Below are positions 10,290-22,418 of a stretch of DNA of 64,000 bases, in pieces. Source of the DNA: Cyclaneusma minus (lineage: Eukaryota; Ascomycota; Leotiomycetes; Marthamycetales; Marthamycetaceae); contig JAKZHN010000025.1 of the NCBI GenBank assembly GCA_037179335.1, positions 372,001 through 436,000 of the forward strand. The letters are read 5' to 3'. The notes beneath the pieces are model-generated. The model was given only the letters and a program-made list of their open reading frames with translations, had not been told where the DNA came from and did no database searches. The position numbers and the translations under genes were made by a program. The stretch's first letter is position 1. Every line of letters starts with the position of its first letter.

Positions 10290-12993
10290 TCAATCACTAA
10301 CCTCCACCCTCCTCCCCACCACCCCCCTCACCTCCCTATAATCCAACTCCCTCAACCCCAGCTCCTCCACAACATCCTTAGCCTCCTGATTACTCCTAAA
10401 AACCCTTTCTGCCACTTTTTTCAACCCCTGTCCCCACCCCTTCTTCCTATCATCCCCGTTCCCACCATCACCCTCTTTGTCACCCCCATCGCTATCAACC
10501 TTCATCCCAAGCACCTGAGCCGCCTCCCTCACCCGCCCCAGACTTCTCCCCAGCGCAGGCGCATACCCCTCAACTACCTCCACAATAGCATCCAAGTCGC
10601 GACCAAACTGCGCTGCGCCGATGGTGGTAAAGTTCTCGCGCAGGAGGACGTCGTTGTATAACGTATCTTGCAGATGGCTCAGCACCGGGTACAAGATGCG
10701 GCGGAACGGCGGACTCGCGAGGGTGCGGCTGAGAAAGACCATATGTGACGAGAGCAGCGAAAGCGGCGCATCAAGCTCCGCTGTAATCGTGCTCGTAGCA
10801 TCCGCACTCGACTCCGAATCCACATCCACAGTCGTCCACTGCGGTTTCTTGAGGTACGGCCTCATCGCACTCACCAACTCGCCCCTGATCGCCTCAACAA
10901 GCAACCCTTCCGCAGCATCTCTCAGTCTTCCGTACGCAGCCGTAATTTCATCAAACAACGCACCATCCTCGCCGCTTCCCACAGACTGCGAAGTGCTGCT
11001 TTTGACATCAGCGTAGCTCTTCGGCCCCGCCAAATTCCCCCTTTCATCCGCCCTCCTCGCCCTCGCTTGCAACTCATTCCACAAATCCACAAAAAACACA
11101 CTATTATTCCAGTCTTTCGTCGTCGCAATCACATGCTCACAGCTTCCAAACACTTTACACAAACTCTCCAATCCACCCGTACCTTCCACGAGCGCCTGTT
11201 GTTCTTTCGAAACACCATGTAGCGTGCGTCCCACCGTACTCGTAAGCGCCTGATAAGCATCCAGCGAGTCGCGAAGGCGGTTATGATACATGTCCAGAAT
11301 CGCCAACTGCACGTCTATCAGAAAGCGAATTTTGTAGCTGAATGTGCGGAGTGGTTCGTAGAGCCCGGTGATGCTGCCTAGTAGGTCGGTTACCATGGTA
11401 GCACCGTACGTAGGTTTGGTTTTTCCGGGGCCGGTGCTGTCATAGTCAAGCAGACCGTTGTTTTTCGACGCAATGATGTCTTCGTAGCGCGCGAGGGCAA
11501 AATCGCGTTCTACGGATAGCCAGCGGTCAAACCAGGTAGTGAGCATTTCGCCCGCGAGGCCCTTCCACTCGGAGCCTGAGGGGCAGCCGCCGTCATAGGC
11601 ATAGTCGGTGCGCAGCGAGGCGTCGAAGGCGAGAATTTGGTGGATTAAGCTGCTGAGTGCTTGAGGATCCTTGGTAGCAAACGGAATGATACTGTTGATT
11701 TTCTCGCGCATGACGGGTAAGTAGGCTGTAATAAATGCCGAAACTGGATCAACATAGACACTCGTTTTCACCAAGGGAGATTCGCGGAAATGCTCAGCGA
11801 GAACTGGTCCAACGTTGTCTTGCAAAAAGGCTGCCCATTTGCCGACCGTGGCGATGAACCAATCGAAAAAGATGTGGTCTTTTCCTCTGAGCAGGCCGGG
11901 GGCGGACTCGCGCATGAAATTGTAGCGGAATTGCTGGATGAAGGTTTTGGTTAGGACGGCCATGGGGAGGAGAATGACGGGTTTGTCTTCGTTGAGGAGT
12001 TCGGGGGCTTGGAGGTCGAGGAGTTTGCGGAAACAGTCGCTCCATTCTTGGGCGAGCTTTTGATCTGAGGTAGGCCAGTTGGTCGCTTTTAGGACAGCTT
12101 CGAATTCGGAGGACATGATTTTCTTCATTTCTCGCCAGAGGGAGTCAGCGCTTTGGTCGACATAGGCGACTAAATGGGTGCCGGCGCCTTCGGCTGCTTC
12201 TTGGTAGGACGCTAGAGATATAGCGAGCTGCCGCAAGCGAATGTATGGCTTCAGAGCTTCTTTGGGGTGGGCTGGGAGGTGTTGACGAGCATCGGCAGCC
12301 AGCTGGTTGACATCCTTCAACAAATCGACGTATGCTTCAGCGAGTTGTAGACGGCGCAACTTTTCCATGGGCTCTTTCATTCGTTGGGTGGCATCCTCCA
12401 CAGTATCCGAGGCCGTCAGAGCTTTGAGGCGAGCATCGACGCTGGTCTGCAGAGCTTGGAAGTCTTGCATGCGTTCCTTGATGACGGAGGTATGGTTCTG
12501 GGATGCTCTCCTCGCATCGGCCAGCTCTCGTTGGGCATCTTCGAGCTATTAAGCATGGCGCATTAGCAAATCTTCGTTCACCCAGATTCGCAGTTTCCAA
12601 AGCAAAAAGAGATCCATCGTTAATAGCACCCTCACTCACCTGCTCCTCCAGCTGCACTCGCTGCACCTCGACATTGTCAATAAGAGCATCCAGCTCCTCA
12701 AAATCCGAGCTCGTCTGCAGCTTATCGTTCAAGTAGTCCTCCAGGCGGATATCCATTTCTTCGGGGTGGACTTTGGTCCGTTCGAGCAGCAAAGTGAGCG
12801 GTGATCTGGAGAGGTCGAAACCAACTTGTCGATATCGACACGTTTTGGTGCTTTGAACCATCGTCTCGATGTCGCTACCGATGTTCTTGGCGGGCTCAGA
12901 TTCTTGCAGGGATGCTCCTGCTTGGCCAATAAGCTCGGGCGGGACTGGAGAATGTGAGGATGGTTGTGGTTGCCTGAGATGTAAGGCTGTCAT
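10290..12993 (-). CDS. RINT1/TIP20 family vesicle-tethering protein (869 aa)
   Basis: The coding exons are 12993-12640 and 12545-10290 on the minus strand. The 94-bp intron (12546-12639) has GTGAGT and AG borders, and the junction reads LEEQ|LEDAQ in phase. The N-terminal third is coiled-coil-like with heptad-spaced Leu and Glu, followed by the long helical RINT1/TIP1 region. In yeast Tip20 is part of the Dsl1 complex that tethers COPI vesicles from the Golgi at the ER; the human orthologue is RINT1. An acidic, Gly-rich spacer lies near the C-terminus (DGGDKEGDGGNGDD), and the protein ends VEVSD. Length fits the family. The start is the first ATG before a low-complexity leader (Gln/Pro/Ser-rich); a slightly different start cannot be excluded. 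Assignment rests on the overall architecture and recognisable family segments. Confidence 0.85.
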
Positions 12994-13020
12994 CGCGCCT
13001 GCCGCCGTTCAACATTTGTA

Positions 13021-13480
13021 CTCATATGGTTCAAAAGTATGAGATTTCCTATTTGAGTGCGGGTGCTTAAATAATAAAAAGCTTTAACCACCTAATTAAA
13101 ATTTTTAGTAAGCTTTTGTGAAACCATGGATTTAGCCAATTAAATTATAAAAATCCATAATACCAATTAGGCCTATATCGTGATTTTTAAAACGCAATTT
13201 TTAGCGCGTTTTATAAGCAATTTATTAAAAATTCAATATTTATTTAAACATGGCCGTTTTTTCGCGTATCGCTCCCTTTACGCCCAATTCATTTTATTCC
13301 AATAGTAATTCTTTTTTTGCCATTTTTATATCGGTAAAACAAATACCTAGCTTTAAAATAGCAATTTGCTATTGGCTGATTGGGTATAATTACTCAGGTT
13401 TTTGGTGGGGTGGTTAAAGCTTTTTATTACTTAAGCACCCGCACTCAAATAGGAAATCTTATACTTTTAAACCATATAAG
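13021..13480. mobile_element. MITE with ~72-bp terminal inverted repeats and TA target site (460 bp)
   Basis: The left arm starts CTCATATGGTTC at 13021 and the right arm ends with its complement at 13480; the arms match over about 72 bp (13021-13092 and 13409-13480). Mismatches are nearly all C/T or G/A transitions. A TA dinucleotide flanks each side (13019-13020 and 13481-13482), which fits Tc1/mariner-type insertion. The 316-bp centre is AT-rich and non-coding. It sits in the RINT1-ligase intergenic region, just upstream of the RINT1 start, and could affect that promoter. Confidence 0.8.
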
Positions 13481-13482
13481 TA

Positions 13483-14170
13483 TACTATACACGGCGCCCG
13501 AAAAGCGCGCGCCACGCTTTCGACCGATTATCGGTGCGCAAAAATCTATATAATACTATAAATTAAAGTACTATACTTTTGCGGCCGCTTTTTCAATCGA
13601 GAGCTTTGCTCTCTTTCTACGTCGCGGCCCCGATAATTATGCAAGCTATGGCTAATTGGCTGGCTATAGCTGGCTATAGCTAACTGATTATGGCTGGCTG
13701 GCTGTGGCTGGCTGGCTAGCTGTGGCTGGCGCTCTGCTTAATAAATGCTTAGTAAATTGTTAACTTTCCGTATCCCGGAGAAATGGGCCCGACGACCCTA
13801 TGTAGATTGGGATTTCTGCGGGTAACCGGCAAATCGTTTTTCCCTGCACTGGATAGTCTTTGCCCTTCGGTCGAAAGCATGACCACACATTCTGTCGCGT
13901 TCTGCATCTTCACCACCTTACATTACATCCCATGTGCATGATGTTCTGTCCATTGACTACAAACTCACCAAATTCGAAATGGCCATTATCACCCTCACTG
14001 AATGCATACGACGGAATATCTCGAGACGAAAATTGGATGCTACAGCTACATTGCCTACATGTATCTCGACGAGTTGAGACTCAAGGATCCGAATACCCAT
14101 GTGTGAGAGCAACCTGAGAGTCGGAGTATGATACTTCCCAAGTCTCGCCTCTCAGCCCATAAACACACCA
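13483..14170. other. Intergenic, repeat remnants and GGCT/GGCTA microsatellite
   Basis: No gene is visible. About 13,490-13,630 is a GC-rich stretch with short inverted arms (GAGAGC-ttt-GCTCTC near 13,600 and GCGGCCGC close by), probably a transposon remnant. About 13,650-13,735 is a degenerate GGCTGGCT/GGCTATAG simple repeat. The rest, to the end of the ligase gene, has no recognisable feature. Confidence 0.5.
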
Positions 14171-16961
14171 TCATTCCTCATCAACCTCATCCTCAGCCTC
14201 CCCCTTCCCGCCACCCTCTTTCGCACCAGCAATCTGACCCCTCTCCTCCTGCTTCCTCCACAACCCCACCAAAAACCCACTCGTGCTCGCCTCCTCCACC
14301 CCCTTATCCCCCCTCACCTTGAAAAACCTCGGAAACCTCAGACTCAACCCCCTATCCCCCACCTCCTCAATGCCTGCCGTATACGTCGGAGACACCGTAA
14401 TGTCCGCAAACGCCATTTCCCAAACTTCCTGTGGTTCGAACCATACATCCGGAAATCCGCCATCATACTCCACAAACCCAGGCTTCTTCCCCAGTACATT
14501 TGGGCCGTCCAAGGAGTATTTTTCTTTGTTCGCTTTGTAAAACGCGTCGGTGAATCCGGATATGCACTTGCATACTGCTTCGAGAGAACCGGTGGAGGGG
14601 TTGCGACAGGCGAGGAGGATGGGTGACCACCATTGCGCTTTTCGGCCTTGGCCGTGCCAGGCGGCAATGGGGATTAAATCCAAAGTATCCGATGTAGTAG
14701 CGTAGTCCTTTTTCACTTTAAGCCACGAATCGAGGCGTTTGTCAGGCTCATAAGTCGCCAACAAAGCCTTTCGTCTTCCACCCTTCTTTTCCGTGTCAGT
14801 TTCTCTCTTGCCTCCCTCTTTCGCTACAGACTTCTTGCCACCCCCCTTAGACTTCTTAGGTGTTGGCGGAGCAGGCAGTACGGAAGAAGGATCGGTGGGA
14901 GGCAGATGCGCGGATTCTAAGGAGGGATTCGGCAAGTTATCGAGAATCTTGACCATGATGCCTTCGCATTTGACATCAGTAGCCGCTTTGAAAAACTCAA
15001 GCACGGCTTCGGAGTCTTGCGATGTGGCGTCTAGACTGCGCACCCATGTGAACTCATGAGGCACCTCGATGAATAAACTCCGCAGCATATCGCGTCGTTC
15101 GCGGAACGGTCGGTTGAGGAGAGGTTCGCCGTTTGAGTACATCAAATCGAATGCAAACAGACATACATCCACTTTGACACTCCCAATAGCAACGTCTTTA
15201 CGCGCGCGATTCGACAGCGTTTGAAAAGTCTTAAGCTCACCCGTCGAGCGATCAACAGCAACTACTTCGCCCTCCATAATAAAGCTACTCACGCCCTCGC
15301 TGCGAATCCTCGGTATCAGTGCGACGAGGTCGGGGTATTTGTCAGTCATCAACTCAAGGTGTCGGGAGAAAATCGACACTTTTCCCTTATCGTCGCAATG
15401 AACCTGTGCTCGCTGTCCATCGTACTTGAACTCACAACTGAAGTCTCGACCTTGGAGTTTGGTGAGCATTTCGGAAAGATCGCGTGTTATGCTTCCTAAC
15501 ATGGGCATTAGGGGTTGGTGCATGGCTAGGCCGCAGCGGACGAGGAGTTCGTCGCAGACGCCGATTTTGAGGAGGACGGGGATGAGATCGTTGTAGTTGG
15601 GCCGGCGGGCGAAACAGGCTTTTACTGTTTCTTCTGCTTTCGACCATGTTTCAGCGAGGACGTCTTTCTTGAGAGGTCGGAGCGAGGCTTGTGTGAGGAG
15701 AGGGAAGTCGGCTCCTGAAGGACGCGATAGAAGGAATGCTCGAGATAGTGCGATGAGCATGGTAGTCTTGACAGCGCCGATGCGGAGATGCTGACACAGA
15801 GTTCGCACAACATATCGACTCTCTTCAGCACCCCTTGCATCTTGCAAGAGTCGGTCAACAATACGCTGTTTCGCATCTCCACTTCCTATTCCTTGGGTTT
15901 TGGCAATCTTGACGAGTGATTGAAAGACGCCTTTGATGGTCAGAGGTTTCGGTTTGCGGAGAGTGAAGCTTTGCTTCTTTTTCGCTTCGAAAGCAACATC
16001 GCCAGCATCCCCATGTTTATCGTAGAGCGTTTTCAGTGATCGAGCGTCGAGACCGCATACGTTCTTGAGTGCCTTGGAGATGGCTGAGCCTCCGAGTCCG
16101 AGTTCTAGTGATATATACGGGGGCGATATTGAGTTTGTTGCTAGCCAGACCTGAGAGGCATTGTCAGTTACTCTGATAGTCACGAAAAAGGACCAAAAAG
16201 TCAAGGCATATCATGGAGTCGTGCGCTGAACCGGATATCAGGAGGAAGTGTGTTGCGCTTAGGGTTCAGAGACATACTGTAGGAAGAAGGCTACCCGGAT
16301 CACCCTCAATAATAGTCCGCAGAAGATTGACTAACGTATCTACAATTTTGATTCGACTCTGAGTACTATTGACCAGAACAAAGCATCTCGTCAATAATGC
16401 ATACGAAGCATTTCCGCCTTCAGCAGCCCAGTGTCTTTGCAGGTCGGGTACATATTTCGCTGGATCGAAGGTCAGAGGACTCTCATCGAATGGTATTGTC
16501 GACGAGATGGAATCTTCTGCCGTGCCTGCAGATTGTAAAGAGAGTGTATTTTGAGTCTTGTTCCCACCGGGTTGCCCCTCTCTTGGCACTGATTCTCTCT
16601 TCGTTTTCTCATTCCCGTTTTCTGTGGCTTGGCCAGCAGACTTGTTATCATCTCCTTCAATAGGCTTTTCTTCAATCTGAACTTCTGGCTGAGAGTTCTG
16701 GGCGGGCACATCATTCCCCGTAGCTTCCCCAGACCTCGGTGAAGCATCCTGTCTGTTCCATTCATCTTGAAGCTTCCTAGCAAGCTGCTCGTCCGTCAAC
16801 GTCGAATCGTCAGTTTGCGCCACTGATTCCACCGGCTTGACGGGATTCTTCGAGGGCGATTCATTCTTCTGCTTGCCGAAAAAGAAATCCAGATTGCGAG
16901 TAGCAGATGGCGACGCCTTGGAGTCGTTGTTGAGCTTGCGCCGCTTCGCTGGTCCTGCCAT
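14171..16961 (-). CDS. CDC9: ATP-dependent DNA ligase 1 (887 aa)
   Basis: Exons 16961-16278 and 16150-14171 (minus strand) are joined by a 127-bp intron with GTATGT and CAG borders. The junction restores LLPT|VWLATN, as expected for the DNA-binding domain. The enzyme seals nicks by adenylation of the catalytic Lys, about residue 470 in EFKYDGQR (motif I). The following residues include MEGEVVA (motif III/IIIa region), FDLMYSNG and, near the end, DSWLKVKKDY (motif V). The N-terminus has a basic KRRK cluster and TRNLDFFFG at residues 21-29, a PCNA-interaction-like box with Thr in place of the usual Gln. It joins Okazaki fragments and completes repair in the nucleus; some fungal ligases also have a mitochondrial form from an alternative start, which I cannot judge here. 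A Lys/Gly/Ala/Glu-rich insert near residues 650-690 and an acidic C-terminal tail (AEDEVDEE) are variable regions. Confidence 0.95.
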
Positions 16962-17673
16962 TTTCTTGGGCGGGTCGCAACGCGCTTCGCTGCTTTCACA
17001 TTCTGTGTCTCGAAGTGCGACGGGAATTGGGAATCAGAGTGAAAGATTATTTGTTTAAAGCTTCGATTTAAAGGATTCAGCCGGGTTGGCAGGCTACAAG
17101 GCGATAGTCGGGTGCTGTCGCGGGAATTTCTCGCTGGGACGCAACAAAGCTGTCGTCGCATTGAGGTTCGCGATGCGGGCGACTGGATGCGCGCGTCATC
17201 ATCGTCATAGAAACGCCCTAGCACGTGATCGGTAACTTGAAAAAGGGCACTTTTGGTGTCACCATTTTCTTTTCTTAATCTTTTCTTATGAGTCTCTAGA
17301 TCCTCAAATCTTTCTGATTTCTGATCGACTGGGAAAACTCAAGTTATGCTGAGTGGCACTTTGGCAATAATTGGATCCCTTCCGGTTATCTCGGTCCAGA
17401 TGGCTCAGAAGGGCAACGAGCAAACCTAAGATTCTCAAAGCCCATAAACTGGTTGGAGATCTGGACGTCCAAAGAGGACATATTCGAGGCTTGGTATCTC
17501 CCGTCACATAGAGCATTGGTGTGTTGAATTCCAAAACAATTTACCGAGATTTCACAACAAATACTCGAGACAGTCAGCGGTCGGCGAGTGATGAAAGTTA
17601 AAGCCAAATACCAGTCGTGGAGTGGAGGTCAAATGAAGAAGGGACCGGGAAACTACCATAACAATTTCACATA
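16962..17673. other. Intergenic: ligase 5' region and downstream space
   Basis: No gene is supported. Several CGCG-containing words (AACGCG near 16,979; GCGCGTCA near 17,188) and TCGCGGGAA near 17,117 resemble MBF/E2F-type cell-cycle elements upstream of the ligase start, but none is an exact MluI box. A CACGTG lies near 17,222. From 17,230 to 17,673 I see nothing recognisable. Confidence 0.3.
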
Positions 17674-18717
17674 TCAATCATACTCATCGCTTTCACGACT
17701 TTCCTCATCGCTCTCATCATCGGACCCTTCGAGACCTGCAAGATCCAGTCCCACAACCTCCCGAATACACCAGAGACCCTTTCCGCCGGCATCTACCTCT
17801 CTCGCAGACCGTATAAACTCCTCCGGTTGCGTAGCTTCCAACCATTGCCACGTGCCGGGGCTTGCTTCTTTTAATTCGCATCTGGTATACCCCAACTCAT
17901 TCACATCTGGCAACCTCCAAGTGGCAGTGGCATGAGTTCCATCGTCGATTTCCCCGGGTTTCATTTCCGTAGCAAATATTCCCACCAACGTAGGTCCGAG
18001 GTATGGCGTGGTGGGTTTCCCCACACCAAAGACGTGTGCCAGTGCCTCGAGCATAAAGAGCGTATTGTCATTGTGGTCGTAGCCCAAGTTGGTGGTCGTG
18101 AATTCCTCGACCAAGTCCTCTAGGCTACTCTTAGCTTCCTTCGGAAGATGAAGGCCCAGCCACCGCGGCCTTACGACCACCGTTTCAAGCGAGTTCACAT
18201 GAGACCTGATGTCGGGTATTGCTCTTGCCATCCACGCCAGATTGGTAGTTGAATGGCTGTCGGTCGATATCCAAAGCAACTCTGCTGGACTGAGACTTCC
18301 ATGATCGATTTCTAGAAACTTGAGGCCGGTGACATGCCAACGGGTGTCAATCTTCCGGGGGTGGAAAGCCCAGTCATATACTAGGCCGACGAGACACAAA
18401 GTGTCTGTTGATGGGTTGATATATCCAATTCTGCGTTTGTCGCCTCCGGGCGGGGTCTCGTACAATAACTCGTGGATGGATTTGAATAGACTATGAGCCT
18501 CTTTGTTCACCAGAAGTAGGGCCAGTGATGAGTTTGCGTCACTTTGAGATTGTTGGTGTCTGTAATAGAGGTACTCGTCATCACGATATATGTTGTGAAT
18601 GTTGTGGTGTCCCACAATAACGCGACGGGGCACAAGTGCGGCGAAGCGCCAGATCTCGTTCCGAATCTCTGGTGGAAACAGGGGAAACAAATGCATAGTG
18701 CAAGCTTCAGAAGACAT
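17674..18717 (-). CDS. 2EXR domain protein (347 aa)
   Basis: This single-exon gene encodes a protein with the N-terminal motif FPLFPPEIRNEIWRFA (about residues 11-26), the hallmark of the fungal 2EXR domain. The middle contains the usual NKEAHSLF and INPSTDTLCLV segments found in these proteins. The C-terminal tail is very acidic (EGSDDESDEESRESDE). The 2EXR family is greatly expanded in Leotiomycetes, Dothideomycetes and Sordariomycetes; its biochemical role is not known. No membrane segment or signal peptide is seen. The start is the first ATG of the frame, followed eight codons later by a second in-frame ATG just before the domain. Confidence 0.8.
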   Translation of the reverse strand: MSSEACTMHLFPLFPPEIRNEIWRFAALVPRRVIVGHHNIHNIYRDDEYLYYRHQQSQSDANSSLALLLVNKEAHSLFKSIHELLYETPPGGDKRRIGYINPSTDTLCLVGLVYDWAFHPRKIDTRWHVTGLKFLEIDHGSLSPAELLWISTDSHSTTNLAWMARAIPDIRSHVNSLETVVVRPRWLGLHLPKEAKSSLEDLVEEFTTTNLGYDHNDNTLFMLEALAHVFGVGKPTTPYLGPTLVGIFATEMKPGEIDDGTHATATWRLPDVNELGYTRCELKEASPGTWQWLEATQPEEFIRSAREVDAGGKGLWCIREVVGLDLAGLEGSDDESDEESRESDEYD

Positions 18718-20076
18718 TGTTGAAAGCGTCTAGCAACGTTCCGCGGGGTGGATGTGATTTGCAGGATTTCGAAGGGCGGATGTAAACCTGAAGTGAGTGA
18801 GTGAAGTCGCGAGACTGAAGCCGGGCCACCCGGGCCCAAGCTTGCCAAGGCGCTTGGCCAGCTAGCGTCCTGCTTTCATGCTTATTGCTTTTATGCAAAC
18901 ACTTTTATGCAGCAACCCCAGAGGACCACACTCCTACCTCACTGAGGATCCCGTAAACTCCGCCCTCTCTCCCCCCTTTCACGGAAAAAGTGCTAAAATG
19001 GCAGCTCCAATTGGCTCATTTGCTTCAACATCCAAACATTGCAGGGAATTCTCTCGAAGCACCAAACTCGCAAACCTTCCAGCATCCCCAACCAATCCTC
19101 ACCGCGACATCCCCCACCCAAAAGATTCAGTCTTCAGGCACTTCAGCCCAAAAGCTCAGCCTTGTCCTGCAGTAAGCGTTGATATATCTATGGTACCTAG
19201 GTGATCAGCAGCGTCACACAGAAGTAACGTAGCACTTTCAGCCCGCTCGGCTGCCGGCATCTCCATCCCTAGGTTCTTTCAAAAATTCTGGACAGCCCTA
19301 ATGTGTCAAAAGGAGTAGGAGGGATTGAGAATGCAAAGCGAACGGGTTGGTCCGGAGCTCAGGTGTTCATTTGTTGCGAGAAGCGTGACGGCGGTGGCGC
19401 ATCGGGAAAGAAGGGTTAGGTCAGAGGGATGGCGACTGGGCTCGATTCGCCCAAACTTGCGTTATATCAGCTCCAAAACCCATCAACTCACGCCAAGGCC
19501 TCGGAAATACCCCAGAGTACCTGAGATACTTGCTAACTAGCAAACAGCTAGTTTCGCGGCATATGCACGGAAAACTGCACGGAATATCGGAAATATAGCA
19601 AGCTTACCATTTTAGTACATCCGCTAATCTTCAGCCCACAGCTTGGCAGACTGCCACTTCCTAGCCCTAAACACTTAGTATACCGACATACCAAGACGCG
19701 AAAGACTGCATCGCCTGAGGATAGTGAGTGATACTCGACTGTGGTGTTTCTGGGGACTCGGCTGTCGGCTCAAGAGGCTTCTTTGGGAATACGAGGTGGC
19801 TTCGATTTTGCGACCAGTGATGGACTGATCTGTAGGTTACGCCAAAGAAAGCTCGTAAAGATGACACGAACTTGGCTCCGGAGCGGTGATTGATGTGATA
19901 GGGAGAATGCAGATACGGGCGATTTTTGTATAAGTTGACGTTCGGTCCCATGCTATGAGAAAAAATCATCAGCACTCAAATCAGAACAGACTTCACAAAC
20001 AGCTAGGGTACAAACCCATATTCGCTGCCACCTCCCTAGCCTCGAAACTTCAAATAACGCGATTCATATCATCAAC
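18718..20076. other. Intergenic, 1.36 kb, no gene seen
   Basis: I see no conserved coding frame or RNA gene. Short frames exist on both strands but lack family similarity or good codon texture. The last ~100 bases are the 5' region of the secreted-protein gene at 20,077. Confidence 0.4.
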
Positions 20077-20709
20077 ATGGTCGCTACCGCAGCAGTCCTC
20101 GCGACTCTCCTCCCTGCCCTCGCAGCAGCATCCCCCCTCAAGCAGCGCGCCTTCCTAGCCGACTACCCCTACACAACCGGTCTCGAAGCCCTCCGCTCCG
20201 CCTCCCCCATTCACTTCTCCGCTGTCAACGCTTCCCTCGGGCATTTCTTCATCGGCAAAGCAACCAACACCTACTGCCCCGTCTCTGACTGTTCCGGCTT
20301 CCCCAACATCACCGTCATCTCCATATACGAAGCCTCTGGCACCGCATACATGAGTTCCAACGTTCCCGGCGGCCAAAATGTTTTCGTTGCCAAGTCTGGG
20401 GCGCTGAGCTTTACTGAGCCGCATCAGGAATATGTGTTTCCGGATGGAAGCTATACCAGGGGGTTTGAGATTGCGAACAATGGGCATGGTGTTGATTTGC
20501 TGAATTTTACTGGTGGTGGTGCGACGACTTTCACGGCTTGTCCACCTACGACTCCATCTTCGACGGCGGGTGTGTACCCGTACCAGGTTTTCCTGGATGT
20601 TAAGGGGTTCAATGACAGTGTTGTGCCCAGTGGAAGCGTCGCTGATTGTCTGCCGTTTGGGATTGCGATTTATAACTCGACTGGCGCTGGGGCGTTCCAG
20701 TATGAATAG
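20077..20709 (+). CDS. Small secreted protein, IgE-binding-protein-like (210 aa)
   Basis: This uninterrupted ORF starts with a clear signal peptide (residues 1 to about 18, ATAAVLATLLPALAAAS). The mature part shows the pattern SASPIHFSAVNAS, then GGQNVFVAKSGALSFT, then TACPP, as in the secreted fungal family often annotated as IgE-binding protein. That name comes from allergen work and does not indicate a native function. Four Cys residues (two in YCPVSDCSG, one in TACPP, one in VADCLPF) could form two disulfides. At least five N-glycosylation sequons are present (NAS, NIT, NFT, NDS, NST). It is likely exported to the cell wall or medium. Length is typical for the family. Confidence 0.75.
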   Translation: MVATAAVLATLLPALAAASPLKQRAFLADYPYTTGLEALRSASPIHFSAVNASLGHFFIGKATNTYCPVSDCSGFPNITVISIYEASGTAYMSSNVPGGQNVFVAKSGALSFTEPHQEYVFPDGSYTRGFEIANNGHGVDLLNFTGGGATTFTACPPTTPSSTAGVYPYQVFLDVKGFNDSVVPSGSVADCLPFGIAIYNSTGAGAFQYE

Positions 20710-21275
20710 GAAGTCGGCTGGTGTCGAGAGAAGGAAACAGAGTGCATGGAAGGAGTTTCTTGATATTTCTGGGTGGTGGAAAAAGCGAGTGATAATTGAC
20801 AACTGGATGGAAAGGTATAATGAGATAGTCTGCGGAAACTTGACCAATGAATGAAATGAATCTTAACCTACCGAGAGCATGAATGGCTGCTGTGATGATT
20901 TCCCGGGTTGGGTTGGAACTGAGGTTGTAAAATGGTGAGAGTGCGACAGAAAATTCAAGTCAGCCTCGGCATCCTATATTGCAGCCTTGCGCGCAAGGCA
21001 GATAACCCCCACGATTCTCAGGCAGCGCTGCATCACTAGCGCGAGCACCTCATCCCAGCCCCGCCGACAACGGAATCCGAGCTCGACATTTCAAATCCGA
21101 GCTCGAATCTTTGTCACACGACGAGAGAACTCACTCTCAATTCCTCACTTCTTCCTCGAATCTCGACTCACCCTTCGATCTTCAGCTTATACTCGCCATT
21201 TCCAAGCTCTAAAGAATCGACTTCGGCAGTCAATTGTTATTTGCGGGGCTCGAGGAAGAGTCAGACAGCTTCACG
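20710..21275. other. Intergenic between secreted-protein and carrier genes
   Basis: No gene is supported. The first part is the likely 3' region of the secreted-protein gene and the last ~250 bases, rich in CTC/TCTCGA, the likely promoter and leader of the carrier gene. Confidence 0.35.
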
Positions 21276-22418
21276 ATGGCGGACGCAGCAGCTGACCTCG
21301 AGGAGAGCGGCATGCAGAGGACGCTGAAAGACCTGTTTGCCGGAGCTGCTGGTGGTGTTGCTCAGGTCCTTCTTGGTAAACTTCCTTTCCTTTTCTCAAG
21401 CTTCCTTTCCTTTTTTCAAGCTCCAAGCTCCTCTCGTGAGCTCTTCTAGCTGTCGAATCTGAAGTGGCACACGTTTCACCACCATTTCCCAGACTTCAAG
21501 CTGTCGCTGTGAAGTCAACAATGCCCCAGAACTGAGCTCCATTTCTCGATCTCTCCTACCCATGACCATAATCCCAAACTCCAGCTAACACACTCTCCCC
21601 CCACAGGCCAACCTTTCGACATAGTAAAAGTCCGCCTCCAAACCACAACCCAATACCCCTCCGCCCTCGCCGCCGCAAAATCAATCTACACGCACGAAGG
21701 CGCCCTCGCCTTCTACAAAGGCACTCTCACGCCCCTAATCGGCATTGGCGCCTGCGTCTCCGTACAATTCGGCGGTTTCCACGCCACGCGTCGCCAATTC
21801 GAAGAATGGAACTCGTCCCGCTGGCCCTACAAGCCGAATCTCTCTTACTCCCAATACTATCTCGCGGGCGCTTTTGCTGGTATTGCTAATTCGGTGATTT
21901 CGGGGCCGATTGAGCATGTGAGGATTAGGTTGCAGACGCAGCCGCATGGAGAGGGGAGGTTGTATAGTGGGCCGTTGGATTGTGTGAGGAAGCTGAGCGC
22001 GCATGAGGGGATTGCAAGGGGGTTGTATAGGGGCGAAGCTGTTACCATACTGCGAGAGGCGCAGGCGTATGGGGTGTGGTTTTGCGCGTTTGAGTATATG
22101 ATGAATAAAGATGCAGAGAGAAATAAGATTGAGCGCAAAGAGATTCCGAGTTGGAAGATTGCGGGGTATGGAGGGTTGGCGGGTGAGGCGTTGTGGTTGA
22201 GCAGTTATCCGTTGGATGTGGTGAAGAGCAAGATGCAGAGTGATGGGTTTGGGAAGGAGAGGAAATACGAGGGCATGGTGGATTGTTTTAGGAAGACGTG
22301 GAGGATGGAGGGGATGGGGGGTTTCTGGAGGGGGTTGGGTCCGACGCTTTTGAGGGCTATGCCGGTTAGCGCGGGGACCTTTGCGGTTGTGGAGTTGACT
22401 ATGCGGGCGATTAGCTAG
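21276..22418 (+). CDS. Mitochondrial carrier, YMC/CRC (organic acid/amino acid) type (303 aa)
   Basis: Exons 21276-21375 and 21607-22418 flank a 231-bp intron (GTAAAC...CACAG) that splits a Gly codon. Three carrier repeats are present, each with its signature: PFDIVKVRLQ (repeat 1, directly after the intron), GPIEHVRIRLQ (repeat 2) and YPLDVVKSKMQ (repeat 3). This makes a six-helix inner-membrane transporter. GPIEHVRIRLQ and YPLDVVKSKMQ closely resemble the Ymc1/Crc1 group (glycine/glutamate or carnitine carriers). Exact substrate cannot be read from the sequence; other basic amino acid carriers are close relatives. Length is right for a complete carrier. The gene converges with the FMP25-like gene downstream. 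Confidence 0.9.
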
